64,000 bases of DNA from Raineyella sp964528755. GTDB taxonomy: Bacteria; Actinomycetota; Actinomycetes; Propionibacteriales; Propionibacteriaceae. The DNA lies in NCBI GenBank assembly GCA_964528755.1, contig CAZGWN010000001.1:129974-193973 (forward strand), read 5' to 3'. Shown here in pieces: positions 9,120 to 17,972 of this stretch; positions within the stretch are counted from its first letter, which is position 1, and every line of letters begins with the position of its first letter. The translations under genes were made by a program, and so were the position numbers. Under the pieces are notes generated by a model. That model had not been told where the DNA came from. It was given only the letters and a program-made list of their open reading frames with translations, and did not search any database.

Positions 9120-9274
9120 GCCCGGATTCTATGCCGGATCCACCAACTCGGGGACGCCCCCGAACCGGCCGGCTCGACGACCCCGGCGCGGCGCCCGGTG
9201 CAACAATGGTGCGAGCGGAACGGATCGGCCCGAGCCGGCGGTTCCGCGCGGCGGACGTGGCGGAGGAGACGCCC

Positions 9275-11857
9275 ATGCTTCTGGACGACCTGCACCGCGA
9301 TCCGCTGGACCGCCTGCGCTTCCCGCTGGACCAGTGGCGGTTGGTCGAGCGGATTCCCCTGGCTGCGGTTCCCCGACCGGATCCGGGGGATCTGGGGCGC
9401 ACCGAGACGCTTTTTGCGGTCGCCAACGGCTATCTCGGCATCCGCGGCACCCCCGAGGAGGGCCGCGACACGTATGCCCCCGGCACGTTCGTCAACGGGT
9501 TCCACGAGACCTGGCCGATCCGCCACGCCGAGGACGCCTACGGCTTCGCCCGGGTGGGCCAGACGATGATCGGGGTGCCGGATGCGACGCTGATCCGGCT
9601 CTACGTCGACGACGAGCCGCTGCGCGTGTCCACCGCCGATCTCCTCTCCTACGAGCGGGCCCTGGACTTCCGTCGCGGGATGCTCACCCGCGAGCTGGTC
9701 TGGCGGACGCCCGCCGGCAAGCGGGTGGTGGTCCGGACCACGCGGATGGTGCCCTTCGCCGAGCGGCATCTGGCGCTGCTGACGCTGGAGGTGACCGTCC
9801 TCGACAACGATGCGTCCGTCATCGTCTCCTCGCAGGTGCTCCACCGTCGCGACCCATCGGCGCCGGCATCCGACATCCCGGATCCCTCCCGGACGCCCGG
9901 TCCCGACGGCGATGACCCCCGCCGAAGCCGCAGGTTCGGCCGGCGGCCCCTCGACCCCGATCTGCACCGCGCCGACGGGGACCGGCTGCTTCTCGGCTAT
10001 CACTGCCACCACTCCGGCATGACCCTGGCCGTCGGCGCCGAGCACGCCATCAGCACTGCAAACCTCCATCTGGACGCCCACGACATCACCCCCGACCGCG
10101 CCCGTGCCGTCTTCCACGTCCGGGCCCGCCGCGGTGAGCCGACCCTGATCACCAAGGCCGTCAGCTACCACACGGCCGACGGCGTGCCGGCCGAGGAACT
10201 CGCCGACCGGGTCGGGCGGACGCTCGACCGGGTCAGGGTCCGGGGACGTGCGGCGTACGCCCGCGACCAGCGCGCGTGGCTGGACGACTGGTGGGCACGG
10301 ACCGATGTGACGATCGGCGGGCGACCCGCGGTCCAGCAGGCGGTTCGCTGGTGCCTCTACCAGGTCGCCCAGGCAGCCGGCAGCGCCGACGGAGCCGGCA
10401 TCCCGGCGAAGGGTCTGACCGGCACCGGCTACGAGGGTCACTACTTCTGGGACTCGGAGGCGTACGTCGTCCCGCTGCTGGCGCTGACCAACCCCGAGCT
10501 CGCCCGCAACGCCCTGCTGTTCCGGGTCCGTACGTTGCCACAGGCCCGTCGCCGCGCCGAGGAACTGACTGTCGCCGGCGCGCTGTTCCCGTGGCGGACC
10601 ATCGGCGGCGACGAGGCGTCGGCCAACTATGCCTCGGGCACCGCCCAGTACCACATCGACGCCGACATCGCCCAGGCCATCCGGACGTACGCCACGGTCA
10701 CCCACGATCGCGAGTTCCTGCACCACAACGCGGCACCGGTGCTGGTCGAGACGGCCCGGATGTGGGCCGATCTGGGCTTCTGGCGCGAGGTTCCCGCCGG
10801 CCCGGGGCGGGACGGCTCCGCGCGGTTCGAGATCCACGGCGTGACCGGCCCCGACGAGTACACCACGGTGGTGAACAACAACTTCTACACCAACGTGATG
10901 GCCCGGGCGAACCTGCGCTACGCCGCCTCGGTGGTCAAGGAGATGGCCGCGATCGCCCCGGACGCGTACGACCTGCTGGTCCGGGCCACCGGCCTGCGGG
11001 CCGGAGAAATCGGCGAGTGGGAACGCTGCGCGGACGGGATGTACATCCCCTACGACGCCAAGTTGGGAATCCATCCGCAGGACGACCAGTTCCTGCCCCG
11101 CGAGGTCTGGGACCTGTCGCACACCCCGGCGGACCACTTCCCGCTGCTGCTGCACTACCACCCGCTGGTGATCTACCGGCACCAGGTGCTCAAACAGGCC
11201 GACGTCGTGTTCGCCCTCTACCTGCGCGCCGAGGAGTTCTCGGCCGAGGAGGTGCTGGCCGACTTCGAGTACTACGACCCGATCACCACCGGCGACTCGA
11301 CACTGTCCGCGGTCGTGCAGGCGATCGTCGCCGCGCAGGTCGGGCACCGGTCGATGGCGATGAACTACTTCCTCACGGGCCTGTACGTCGACATCGCCGA
11401 CCTGCACACCAACACCGGCGACGGTACGCACATCGCCTCGGCCGCGGGCACCTGGAGCGCCCTGGTCGCCGGTTTCGGGGGGCTGCGGATGGTCGACGGC
11501 ACCCCGACCTTCGACCCACGGCTGCCCGAGGAGTGGGAATCGCTCGGGTTCCGGATCACCCTGCACGGGCAGCGGCTGGAGGTCCTGGTCCGCCCGGCGT
11601 CGATGACGCTGACCCTGCGGGAGGGCGACGGGCTCGACGTGGTCGTTCGCGGGGAGACGTACGCCGTCGGCCCGGGCGCACCGGTGGAGGTGGCCCTGGA
11701 CGGGCAGGGCCCGGATCTGCGGGACCTGGTCGGGCACCTGCCGCGGATCCGCAAGTCGGTCGAAGGGGGCGCGAGCCCGGTGAACCGGCTGGGACCGCGC
11801 AGGCTGCGGGACCTGGTGCCGACCGTGTCGGTGCCCACCACTTCGACAACAGGGTGA
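9275..11857 (+). CDS. Glycoside hydrolase family 65 (disaccharide phosphorylase/hydrolase)
   Basis: Encodes 860 residues, and the ATG at 9275 is chosen because GGAGGAGACGCCC precedes it. GH65 features are clear: the N-terminal VANGYLGIRGTPEEG, WDSEAYVVPLLALTNPELARN in the (alpha/alpha)6 barrel, and GPDEYTTVVNNNFYTN, whose Glu528 is the predicted general acid. KQADVVFALYL and the C-terminal jelly-roll follow. Family members phosphorolyse maltose, trehalose, kojibiose or nigerose, releasing a glucose 1-phosphate and glucose. The exact disaccharide cannot be called. A beta-phosphoglucomutase often neighbours these genes but is absent here. It is likely regulated by the divergent GntR protein. 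Confidence 0.9.
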   Translation: MLLDDLHRDPLDRLRFPLDQWRLVERIPLAAVPRPDPGDLGRTETLFAVANGYLGIRGTPEEGRDTYAPGTFVNGFHETWPIRHAEDAYGFARVGQTMIGVPDATLIRLYVDDEPLRVSTADLLSYERALDFRRGMLTRELVWRTPAGKRVVVRTTRMVPFAERHLALLTLEVTVLDNDASVIVSSQVLHRRDPSAPASDIPDPSRTPGPDGDDPRRSRRFGRRPLDPDLHRADGDRLLLGYHCHHSGMTLAVGAEHAISTANLHLDAHDITPDRARAVFHVRARRGEPTLITKAVSYHTADGVPAEELADRVGRTLDRVRVRGRAAYARDQRAWLDDWWARTDVTIGGRPAVQQAVRWCLYQVAQAAGSADGAGIPAKGLTGTGYEGHYFWDSEAYVVPLLALTNPELARNALLFRVRTLPQARRRAEELTVAGALFPWRTIGGDEASANYASGTAQYHIDADIAQAIRTYATVTHDREFLHHNAAPVLVETARMWADLGFWREVPAGPGRDGSARFEIHGVTGPDEYTTVVNNNFYTNVMARANLRYAASVVKEMAAIAPDAYDLLVRATGLRAGEIGEWERCADGMYIPYDAKLGIHPQDDQFLPREVWDLSHTPADHFPLLLHYHPLVIYRHQVLKQADVVFALYLRAEEFSAEEVLADFEYYDPITTGDSTLSAVVQAIVAAQVGHRSMAMNYFLTGLYVDIADLHTNTGDGTHIASAAGTWSALVAGFGGLRMVDGTPTFDPRLPEEWESLGFRITLHGQRLEVLVRPASMTLTLREGDGLDVVVRGETYAVGPGAPVEVALDGQGPDLRDLVGHLPRIRKSVEGGASPVNRLGPRRLRDLVPTVSVPTTSTTG

Positions 11858-11891
11858 GGGGCGGGTTGCCCCCGACCCGTACGCTGGCCCC

Positions 11892-13538
11892 ATGGCCGAC
11901 ATGTCCGATCGTCTCGCGTCCGCCGTCCGTACGCTCGCCGATGCAGCCCGCCCGCAGAAGGGACCCCGGCCGGACTGGGCCGTGGTCGACCTGCGCGGCG
12001 CCTATCCCGACCAGGCCACCGCGGGCCTGCGCCACCTGCTCGCCGGCACCGAAACCCTGGAAGCCCTGCAGAACAAGCTGGAGCGGCTCGCCGCCACCGA
12101 CCGGGTGGGTAATGTCCTGCTCCGGGTCGGCGAGCTGCCGGCCGGCACCGCCCGTCTCGACACGATCGCCCGGCTGATCGGTGAACTGGCAGGCCACAAA
12201 CACGTCGTCGCCTATCTCTCCTCGATCGGGGCGGCCACCCTGCTGCTCACCCGGGCGGCGCACGAGATCGTCTCCCCGCCGTCGGCCGCGGTCCACCTGG
12301 CCGGCCCGGCCACCGAACAGACCTACCTGGGCGCCTTCCTGCGCGACCTCGGCATCGGTTTCGAGACGGAGCGGATCGGCCGCTACAAGTCGGCACTGGC
12401 CCCGCTCACCGACGACCACATGGGCGACGCCGACCGCGAGCAACTCGGCGCGTGGGTGGAGGCGGCGCGCGGCCAGTGGGTCGCCGCCGTGGCCGCCGCC
12501 CGCGGGCTCGACCCCGACCAGGTCGCCGGCTGGCTCGGCTCCGACATCGTCAGCGCGGAGCAGGCCGCCGAACGCGGCGTGATCAACCGGGTGGCGTACG
12601 ACGACGAGATCGTCCGGATCGATCCGAACGCCCGGCTGTCCGCCGTCGAGTACGTGCTGCCGAAGGTCGAGCGGGCCGGCACCCGCTCGTTCTCGTTCAT
12701 CCGCCGGGCCTCCGGATCCGACCGGATCGCCGAGGTGCGCATCGACGGCATGATCACCACCGGGCTGAGCCGCCCCGCGACCCCGTTCTCGCCGCAGGTC
12801 GCCGGCTCGGACACGATCGTGGCGCAACTGCGGGCCGCGAAGGCCGACAAGCACACCCGCGCCATCGTCGTGTCGGTGGACTCCGGCGGCGGGTCGGCCA
12901 CTGCCTCGGACCTGATCAGCCGAGAGATCGCCACCGCGCAGGTGCCGGTGGTGGCGTCCTTCGAGAACGTCGCCGCCTCGGGCGGCTACTACGTCGGCTG
13001 CCGGGCCGCCGAGATCGTCGCCAGTCCCTTCACCCTGACCGGGTCGATCGGCGTCATCGTCGGCCGGCCGGTGCTGCGCGAGCTGTTCGCCCGCCACGGC
13101 ATCAACGCCGACCGGGTCGGCGACGACCGGGCTCTGATCTTCTCGGCCTCGCGGGAGTTCTCCGACGAGGACCGTGCATGGATCCGGGCCACCATCAATG
13201 ACGTGTACGCCCGGTTCGTCGCCGAGGTCGCCGCCGGCCGGGGCCGCGACACCGACGAGATCGACGCGCTGGGGCAGGGCCGGATCTGGAGCGGCGTCGA
13301 CGCCGCCGCCAACGGCCTGATCGACCGACTCGGCGACCGGGGCACCGCTCTCGGCCGGGCCCGCGAGCTGGCCGGCCTGTCGGCGGAGGCGCCGCTCTGG
13401 CGCCCCTCTCCGCGCCCGTACCGTGGTCCGCTCGCCGCCGTGCCCGAGTTGGGCCACGGGGTCCGCGGACTGCTCGAACCCTTCGGCGACGAGCGGGTGC
13501 TGGCCCTGGCGGAGCCCGGGCTTCGGGTGCGCTGGTAG
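11892..13538 (+). CDS. sppA: Signal peptide peptidase SppA, 67K type (S49 serine protease)
   Basis: Encodes 548 residues, the length of the two-domain (67K) S49 peptidases that digest leftover signal peptides in the membrane. The catalytic dyad is visible. Lys166 lies in RIGRYKSALAPLT of the first domain, and the nucleophile Ser363 lies in ENVAASGGYYVG of the second, after VSVDSGGGSATASDLI. SIGVIVGRPVLRELFARHGI is typical of the C-terminal domain. No obvious N-terminal membrane anchor is present, which is unusual against the E. coli enzyme. The start has no Shine-Dalgarno. TACGCT (11880-11885) lies six bases before the ATG, suggesting leaderless expression separate from GH65. Confidence 0.88.
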   Translation: MADMSDRLASAVRTLADAARPQKGPRPDWAVVDLRGAYPDQATAGLRHLLAGTETLEALQNKLERLAATDRVGNVLLRVGELPAGTARLDTIARLIGELAGHKHVVAYLSSIGAATLLLTRAAHEIVSPPSAAVHLAGPATEQTYLGAFLRDLGIGFETERIGRYKSALAPLTDDHMGDADREQLGAWVEAARGQWVAAVAAARGLDPDQVAGWLGSDIVSAEQAAERGVINRVAYDDEIVRIDPNARLSAVEYVLPKVERAGTRSFSFIRRASGSDRIAEVRIDGMITTGLSRPATPFSPQVAGSDTIVAQLRAAKADKHTRAIVVSVDSGGGSATASDLISREIATAQVPVVASFENVAASGGYYVGCRAAEIVASPFTLTGSIGVIVGRPVLRELFARHGINADRVGDDRALIFSASREFSDEDRAWIRATINDVYARFVAEVAAGRGRDTDEIDALGQGRIWSGVDAAANGLIDRLGDRGTALGRARELAGLSAEAPLWRPSPRPYRGPLAAVPELGHGVRGLLEPFGDERVLALAEPGLRVRW

Positions 13539-13602
13539 GGAGGAAGGTCCCGGGCGGGACGGTCCCGGGCCCTCGGCCCGTGAGGCGGGACGACCGTTGC
13601 TC

Positions 13603-13627
13603 AATCACCATATGTTTGATAGTGATT
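13603..13627 (+). promoter_or_regulatory. AT-rich upstream region of FMN reductase with small dyad
   Basis: A conspicuously AT-rich segment in otherwise GC-rich DNA. It carries the dyad AATCAC (13603-13608) and GTGATT (13622-13627) just upstream of the FMN reductase gene. It probably contains the promoter and may contain an operator. No confident -35/-10 pair was assigned. Confidence 0.35.
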
Positions 13628-13661
13628 AAGCGATGATGATATCTCCTGGGAAGGTCCGTCC

Positions 13662-14255
13662 GTGACTCGCATCCTGATCGTCTCCGGGAGCCCTTCGTCG
13701 ACCTCACGCAGTGCCGGTCTCTCCCGCGTCGTCGGCCGCACCCTCGTCGGCCGGGGCTTCCCCGTCGCCTACCTGGACATCCGGGACCTGCCGGCGGACG
13801 CGCTCGTGCACGCCGACGCCACCCATCAGGCGATCCGCGACTCGGTCGACGTCCTCGCCCGCGCCGAGGGGGTGGTGGTCACCACGCCGATCTACCACGC
13901 GTCGATCGCGGGCATCCTCAAGGCCTGGTTCGACCTGCTACCACGGACCGCGCTGGCCGGGAAGGCCGTGCTGCCGCTGGGCACCGGCGGGTCGCTCGCC
14001 CACGCACTGGCCCTGGACTACGCACTGCGCCCGATCCTGCAGGCCCTGGGTGCGAGGCACGTCGTCGGGGCCCATCTGGTCACCGACGCCCAACTCGAGC
14101 GGACCACCGGCGGGCCCGCCTCCCCTGCACAGGTGCGCCTGCACGCATCGGCCACCGACCGCTTCTCCGCCACCCTGGAGGCCTTCCTCGCCGCGCTGGC
14201 GGACCACCGCGTTCCGGCCGCGACACCCGGACCGACCCAACTCCGGATGTTGTAG
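13662..14255 (+). CDS. NAD(P)H-dependent FMN reductase (SsuE/MsuE-like)
   Basis: Encodes 197 residues with a flavodoxin-like fold. ILIVSGSPSSTSRS (residues 4-17) is the FMN phosphate-binding loop, VVVTTPIYHASIAGILKAWFDLL (about 71-93) is the flavin-contacting segment, and LPLGTGGS follows. Such enzymes reduce FMN with NAD(P)H and hand it to a two-component monooxygenase. The GTG start lies behind GGGAAGG. No oxygenase is adjacent. The nearest candidate is the luciferase-like monooxygenase at 25961-27148, which already has its own reductase. It is followed 76 bases later by a second reductase of the same fold, so the pair may be a tandem duplication. Confidence 0.82.
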   Translation: MTRILIVSGSPSSTSRSAGLSRVVGRTLVGRGFPVAYLDIRDLPADALVHADATHQAIRDSVDVLARAEGVVVTTPIYHASIAGILKAWFDLLPRTALAGKAVLPLGTGGSLAHALALDYALRPILQALGARHVVGAHLVTDAQLERTTGGPASPAQVRLHASATDRFSATLEAFLAALADHRVPAATPGPTQLRML

Positions 14256-14331
14256 TACTTTCAGTCAACTTATAGATTGGCGTCGCCGACGCATCCGTCT
14301 CGGCGCCACACCGTCCCTGTCGAGGATCCCG

Positions 14332-14943
14332 ATGACCGAAAACGCTGCCGCGGGCACCACTCTCCCCGCACGCCCCACGACGTACGCCCCGCTGGCCGTC
14401 GCCGCCCTGGTCGGCCATCCGCGGGCCGGATCGCGGACCGAGAAGGCCGCGCTCACCGTGGCCGACGCCATCGTCGACGCGCTCAATACTGCCGGTGTCC
14501 TCGCGGAACGGGGAACCGACCTGATCGGCGCCGAGGTCGCTGCGGACGTCTTCGGTCCCGCGTCGCAGGCCGTCGCCGCGCGGGTGGATCGGGTCGCCGA
14601 CGCCGACATCGTGGTGGTCACCACCCCGACCTTCCGCGGGGCCTACACCGGGCTGCTCAAGGCGCTGCTCGACCTGTCGGGTCGGGACTCGTGGGTCAGC
14701 ACGGTGGCCGTGCCCTTCCAGGTGGTCGGTGCCCCGGGTCACACGCTGGCCGCGGACCTGCACCTGCGCCCGCTGCTGCTGGAACTCGGCGCGACCACCC
14801 CGACCGCCGCGCTGGTCGCGGAGGACTCGTGGTTCGCCGACGGGACCTTCGAGGCCCGGCTGGGTGCCTGGGTCGAGCAGGCGCTGCCGGTGTTGGCGGC
14901 CGTCGCCCACGCCCTGCCGAGGGCCGGGCGAACGAGCCGGTGA
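14332..14943 (+). CDS. NAD(P)H-dependent FMN reductase, second tandem copy
   Basis: Encodes 203 residues from an ATG behind CGAGGATCCCG. The flavodoxin-like motifs are ALVGHPRAGSRTEKAA (about 26-41) and IVVVTTPTFRGAYTGLLKALLDL (about 93-115), parallel to those of the gene before it, although the sequences are clearly diverged. The predicted role is supply of reduced FMN to an unlinked monooxygenase. A TATAGA hexamer at 14271-14276 in the 76-base gap may be a -10 element of its own promoter. Its stop codon begins the terminator-like inverted repeat shared with the convergent ATPase gene. Confidence 0.8.
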   Translation: MTENAAAGTTLPARPTTYAPLAVAALVGHPRAGSRTEKAALTVADAIVDALNTAGVLAERGTDLIGAEVAADVFGPASQAVAARVDRVADADIVVVTTPTFRGAYTGLLKALLDLSGRDSWVSTVAVPFQVVGAPGHTLAADLHLRPLLLELGATTPTAALVAEDSWFADGTFEARLGAWVEQALPVLAAVAHALPRAGRTSR

Positions 14944-15031
14944 GCCCGGACGACCACCAGGGGCCGGCCGACCACGCCGCGGGTCGACGGAGCTCGGTGG
15001 ATCGGCCGCCCCTGGCGGTGGTATCGGCTCA
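14941..15031. terminator. Imperfect inverted repeat between convergent genes
   Basis: TGAGCC at 14941-14946 pairs with GGCTCA at 15026-15031, ACCACC (14953-14958) with GGTGGT (15017-15022), and CGGCCGA (14965-14971) with TCGGCCG (15002-15008), with small bulges. The outer ends are the stop codons of the two convergent genes. It is a probable bidirectional terminator without a T-tract. The left arm resembles sequence at 22582-22604. Confidence 0.6.
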
Positions 15032-17257
15032 CGGCCGACCCGGGACCGATTCCGGGTCGAGATCCACCCGCCGCAACAGCTGCGCATTGAGGGCGACCAC
15101 CACGGTCGAGGCAGACATGAGGATCGCACCGACCGACATCGGCAGGACGAAACCGACCGGTGCCAGCACCCCCGCCGCCAGCGGCACGGCGACGAGGTTG
15201 TAGCCGGCGGCCCACCACAGGTTCTGCGCCATCTTCCGGTAGCCGGCCCTCGACAGGGTGATCACCGACACCACCGCCCGGGGGTCGTCGCCGGCCAGGA
15301 TCACCCCGGCGGAGGCGATCGCGACATCCGTCCCTGCCCCGATGGCAATGCCGACATCCGCCCCGGCCAGCGCCGGGGCGTCGTTGACGCCGTCGCCGAC
15401 CATCGCGACCGTACGTCCCTCCGACCGCAGCGACGCCACCACGCCGGCCTTGTCCTGCGGTCGCACCCCGGCCCAGTAGCGGTCGATGCCGAGCGTGCCG
15501 GCGACATCAGCGGCAACTTCCTCCGCGTCGCCGGTGATCATGCCGACCCGGATGCCGCGGGCGTGCAGGGCGTCGACGGCCTGTCTCGACTCGGGGCGCA
15601 CCTCGTCGGCCAACCCGACGGCGCCGACCACGGTGTCCTCGACCAGGATGTGCAGGATCGTCACCCCCGAGGTGGCCCAGGGTGCGGCCGGTCTCGGCGA
15701 GGTGCCGGTCCGGTCCAGGAGGGCAGGGCCACCGACCTTCACCCGGGCGCCGCCCACGACGGCGCTCACCCCCAGCCCGGGAGTGGCTGCGAAATCGGTG
15801 GCATCCGGGACAGACAGGCGGCGTTCGGCGGCGGCGGCGACGATCGCGCGGGCCAACGGGTGCTCGGACTCGGCCTCGGCCGCCGCGGCCAGGCCGAGGA
15901 CCCGGTCGGGGTCGTCGGCGTCGATCCCGACCACCCGGGGTCGGCCGAGGGTGAGGGTGCCGGTCTTGTCGAACAGCACCGTGTCGACGCTGCGCATCGT
16001 CTCCAGCGCGAGGCGGTCCTTGACGAGCACCCCCGCTCGGGCCGCCCGCTCGGTGGAGATGGCCACCACCAGCGGGATCGCCAGACCGAGCGCGTGCGGG
16101 CAGGCGATGACCAGCACGGTGACGGCGCGGATCACGGCGTCGCCCGGCCGACCCAGCCCCGTCCAGACGACGGCGGTGATCACCGCCACGCCGAGGGCGA
16201 ACCAGAACAGCCAGCCGGCCGCCCGATCGGCCAGACGCTGGGCCCGGGTCGAGGAGTTCTGCGCCTCGTCGACCATCCGTCGGATCCCGGCCAGTGCGGT
16301 GTCCTCACCGACCGCGCCCACCCGGATCCTCATCGCGGAGTCCGTGGCCACGGTGCCGGCCACGACATCGTCCCCGACGCCGCGCGACACCGGTCGGGAC
16401 TCTCCGGTGATCATCGATTCGTCGACGGCGGCGGTGCCGGCCTCCACCCGGCCGTCCGCCGGGATCCGACCACCAGGTCGGACGATGACCAGGTCTCCGA
16501 CGGCCAACTCGTCGGGACGGATGATCTCGGTGGTGTCACCGGTGACACGCTCGGCCTCGTCCGGCAGGAGGGCGGCGAGCGACTCGAGCGCGGACGAGGT
16601 GGCGGCCAGTGACCGCATCTCGAGCCAGTGCCCCAACAACATGATGACGATGAGGAGCGCCAGCTCCCACCAGAAGTCGATGCTGTGGTCGGCCCACCCC
16701 AGGCTCGCGGCCCACGACGCCAGGAACGCGACCGTGATGGCGGTGCCGACGAGCACCATCATCCCGGGCCGGCGGGACCGGATCTCGCCGACGGCGCCGG
16801 TGAGGAAGGGCCGGCCGCCCCACCCGTACATCACGGTGCCGAGCACCGGAGACACCCACGACACCCATCGGCCGGCCGGCAGCCCGTACCCGATCAGATC
16901 CGCGAACATCTGCGAACCGGCCACCACCGGGACCGCCAGCGCCAGCATGATCCAGAACAGCCGGCGGAACCGACCGGCCATGCTTCCGTGGCCGGCATGA
17001 CCCATGGCCATGTGGTCCATGCCGGTGTGGCCCGTGCCGGTGTGATCCATGCCGGTGTGGCCCGTGCCGGTGTGATCCATGCCGGTGTGGCCCGTGCCGG
17101 TGTGATCCATGCCGGTGTGATCCATGCCGGTGTGATCCATGCCGGTGTGGTCCATCGGACGCTGGGGCGGCCCGGACCGGTGTTCCTCGTGTTCGGGCAT
17201 GCCGTGCGCGGGCATGTCGTGCTCGTGGGGGTGGGACTCGTGGGACGGTTGTGTCAT
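15029..17257 (-). CDS. copB: CopB-type heavy-metal P1B-ATPase with Met/His-rich N-terminus
   Basis: Encodes 742 residues from an ATG behind GGAGGCCGAAG. The N-terminal 80 residues are a soluble Met/His/Asp tail with nine MDHTG or TGHTG units, in place of the CxxC metal-binding domain of CopA pumps. P-type ATPase motifs follow in order: the actuator TGES loop (ITGESRPVS), the intramembrane CPH motif (VIACPHALGLAIP), the phosphorylation site DKTGTLT and the hinge GDGVNDAPAL. The CPH motif defines the IB-3/CopB group, which exports copper (Cu+ or Cu2+, possibly Ag+). It is followed on the same strand by no metal chaperone, and no CsoR or CueR regulator is adjacent. Confidence 0.85.
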   Translation of the reverse strand: MTQPSHESHPHEHDMPAHGMPEHEEHRSGPPQRPMDHTGMDHTGMDHTGMDHTGTGHTGMDHTGTGHTGMDHTGTGHTGMDHMAMGHAGHGSMAGRFRRLFWIMLALAVPVVAGSQMFADLIGYGLPAGRWVSWVSPVLGTVMYGWGGRPFLTGAVGEIRSRRPGMMVLVGTAITVAFLASWAASLGWADHSIDFWWELALLIVIMLLGHWLEMRSLAATSSALESLAALLPDEAERVTGDTTEIIRPDELAVGDLVIVRPGGRIPADGRVEAGTAAVDESMITGESRPVSRGVGDDVVAGTVATDSAMRIRVGAVGEDTALAGIRRMVDEAQNSSTRAQRLADRAAGWLFWFALGVAVITAVVWTGLGRPGDAVIRAVTVLVIACPHALGLAIPLVVAISTERAARAGVLVKDRLALETMRSVDTVLFDKTGTLTLGRPRVVGIDADDPDRVLGLAAAAEAESEHPLARAIVAAAAERRLSVPDATDFAATPGLGVSAVVGGARVKVGGPALLDRTGTSPRPAAPWATSGVTILHILVEDTVVGAVGLADEVRPESRQAVDALHARGIRVGMITGDAEEVAADVAGTLGIDRYWAGVRPQDKAGVVASLRSEGRTVAMVGDGVNDAPALAGADVGIAIGAGTDVAIASAGVILAGDDPRAVVSVITLSRAGYRKMAQNLWWAAGYNLVAVPLAAGVLAPVGFVLPMSVGAILMSASTVVVALNAQLLRRVDLDPESVPGRP
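17021..17155 (-). repeat. In-frame 15-bp tandem repeat coding for nine (M/T)(D/G)HTG units
   Basis: Nine consecutive 15-base units lie within the ATPase N-terminus. Three of them alternate as TGHTG, giving an embedded 30-base period. Near-identical DNA between units points to recent expansion by slippage or unequal recombination. A tenth, degenerate unit (MDHMA) follows. Confidence 0.9.
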
Positions 17258-17285
17258 CTTCGGCCTCCGATCGGGCCGTCGAGGG

Positions 17286-17939
17286 TCAGTGCGGAACGGA
17301 CAGGTCACCGGTGCGGAACTCCCGCACCGACGTCGTGACCGCCGGGTCGAGCTGGTCGCGCATCGACGCCGGGTAGGTCCAGGCGACCTCGTTGCGCGAC
17401 CGCGCCCCCAGGGCCGCCCACTCATACGTCACGACCCCTTGGGCGTCGGTACCGCTGACAGCGTACGTGGACCGGGTGGTGTGCCGATAGCTGACAGTGA
17501 CCCCGGCCTCCTCCAGCCGTCGCCGGGCGTCGGCGAGCGCCTCGGCCGGCGTCTGCGGCTCCACCACGTTTGATCCCGTGCACCGGACCGTCGCCACGCC
17601 GGTCGGATCGGTCGCCACCACCCCGTCGTCGGTGTCCTCGGTGCGCAGCGGCCAGCCGATCGGCACGGAGCACTCGAAGCCCCACCGGTCCGAGGCGAAG
17701 TGCAGCGAGTCCTCCGACGGGCTCGGGCTCGGTGTCGCACTCGCGGATGCCGACGGACCAGGGGTCGCCGAGATCGACCGGCCGGCGGTTGCCCCGATGG
17801 AGGCCGTCGGCGCCGCCGTCCCGGTCGGTCCGGTCGAGGGCCCGACATCGGTCGTACGACCGCCGAGCCCGCACCCGACCAGGGCAAGGACCAGTGCCGC
17901 AGCACCCACACAGCCCGCCATCGTCCTGCCGCCCACCAT
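17286..17939 (-). CDS. Predicted lipoprotein of unknown function
   Basis: Encodes about 217 residues. The signal sequence ends in the lipobox LALVGC, predicting lipidation at the cysteine near residue 23. A Ser/Thr/Pro/Ala linker (to about residue 75) leads to a compact domain (FASDRWGFECSVPIGWPLRT and onward) of the kind found in actinobacterial surface lipoproteins. I cannot assign a function. ATG at 17939 is preferred over the GTG one codon upstream because GGAGGG is better spaced. It lies 28 bases upstream of the metal ATPase on the same strand, so a role at the envelope during metal stress is possible but unproven. Confidence 0.65.
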   Translation of the reverse strand: MVGGRTMAGCVGAAALVLALVGCGLGGRTTDVGPSTGPTGTAAPTASIGATAGRSISATPGPSASASATPSPSPSEDSLHFASDRWGFECSVPIGWPLRTEDTDDGVVATDPTGVATVRCTGSNVVEPQTPAEALADARRRLEEAGVTVSYRHTTRSTYAVSGTDAQGVVTYEWAALGARSRNEVAWTYPASMRDQLDPAVTTSVREFRTGDLSVPH

Positions 17940-17972
17940 CACCGCTCCCTCCGCTGCCGTCCGTCGAGTGGT

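Noticed and set aside
9095..11902. Minus-strand frame opposite GH65
   Set aside because: Shadow of the GH65 gene, which has a strong ribosome binding site and family motifs on the plus strand.
17003..17160. Possible CRISPR or minisatellite
   Set aside because: The repeats are 15 bases, in frame, without unique spacers, and encode a metal-binding tail. They are not CRISPR.
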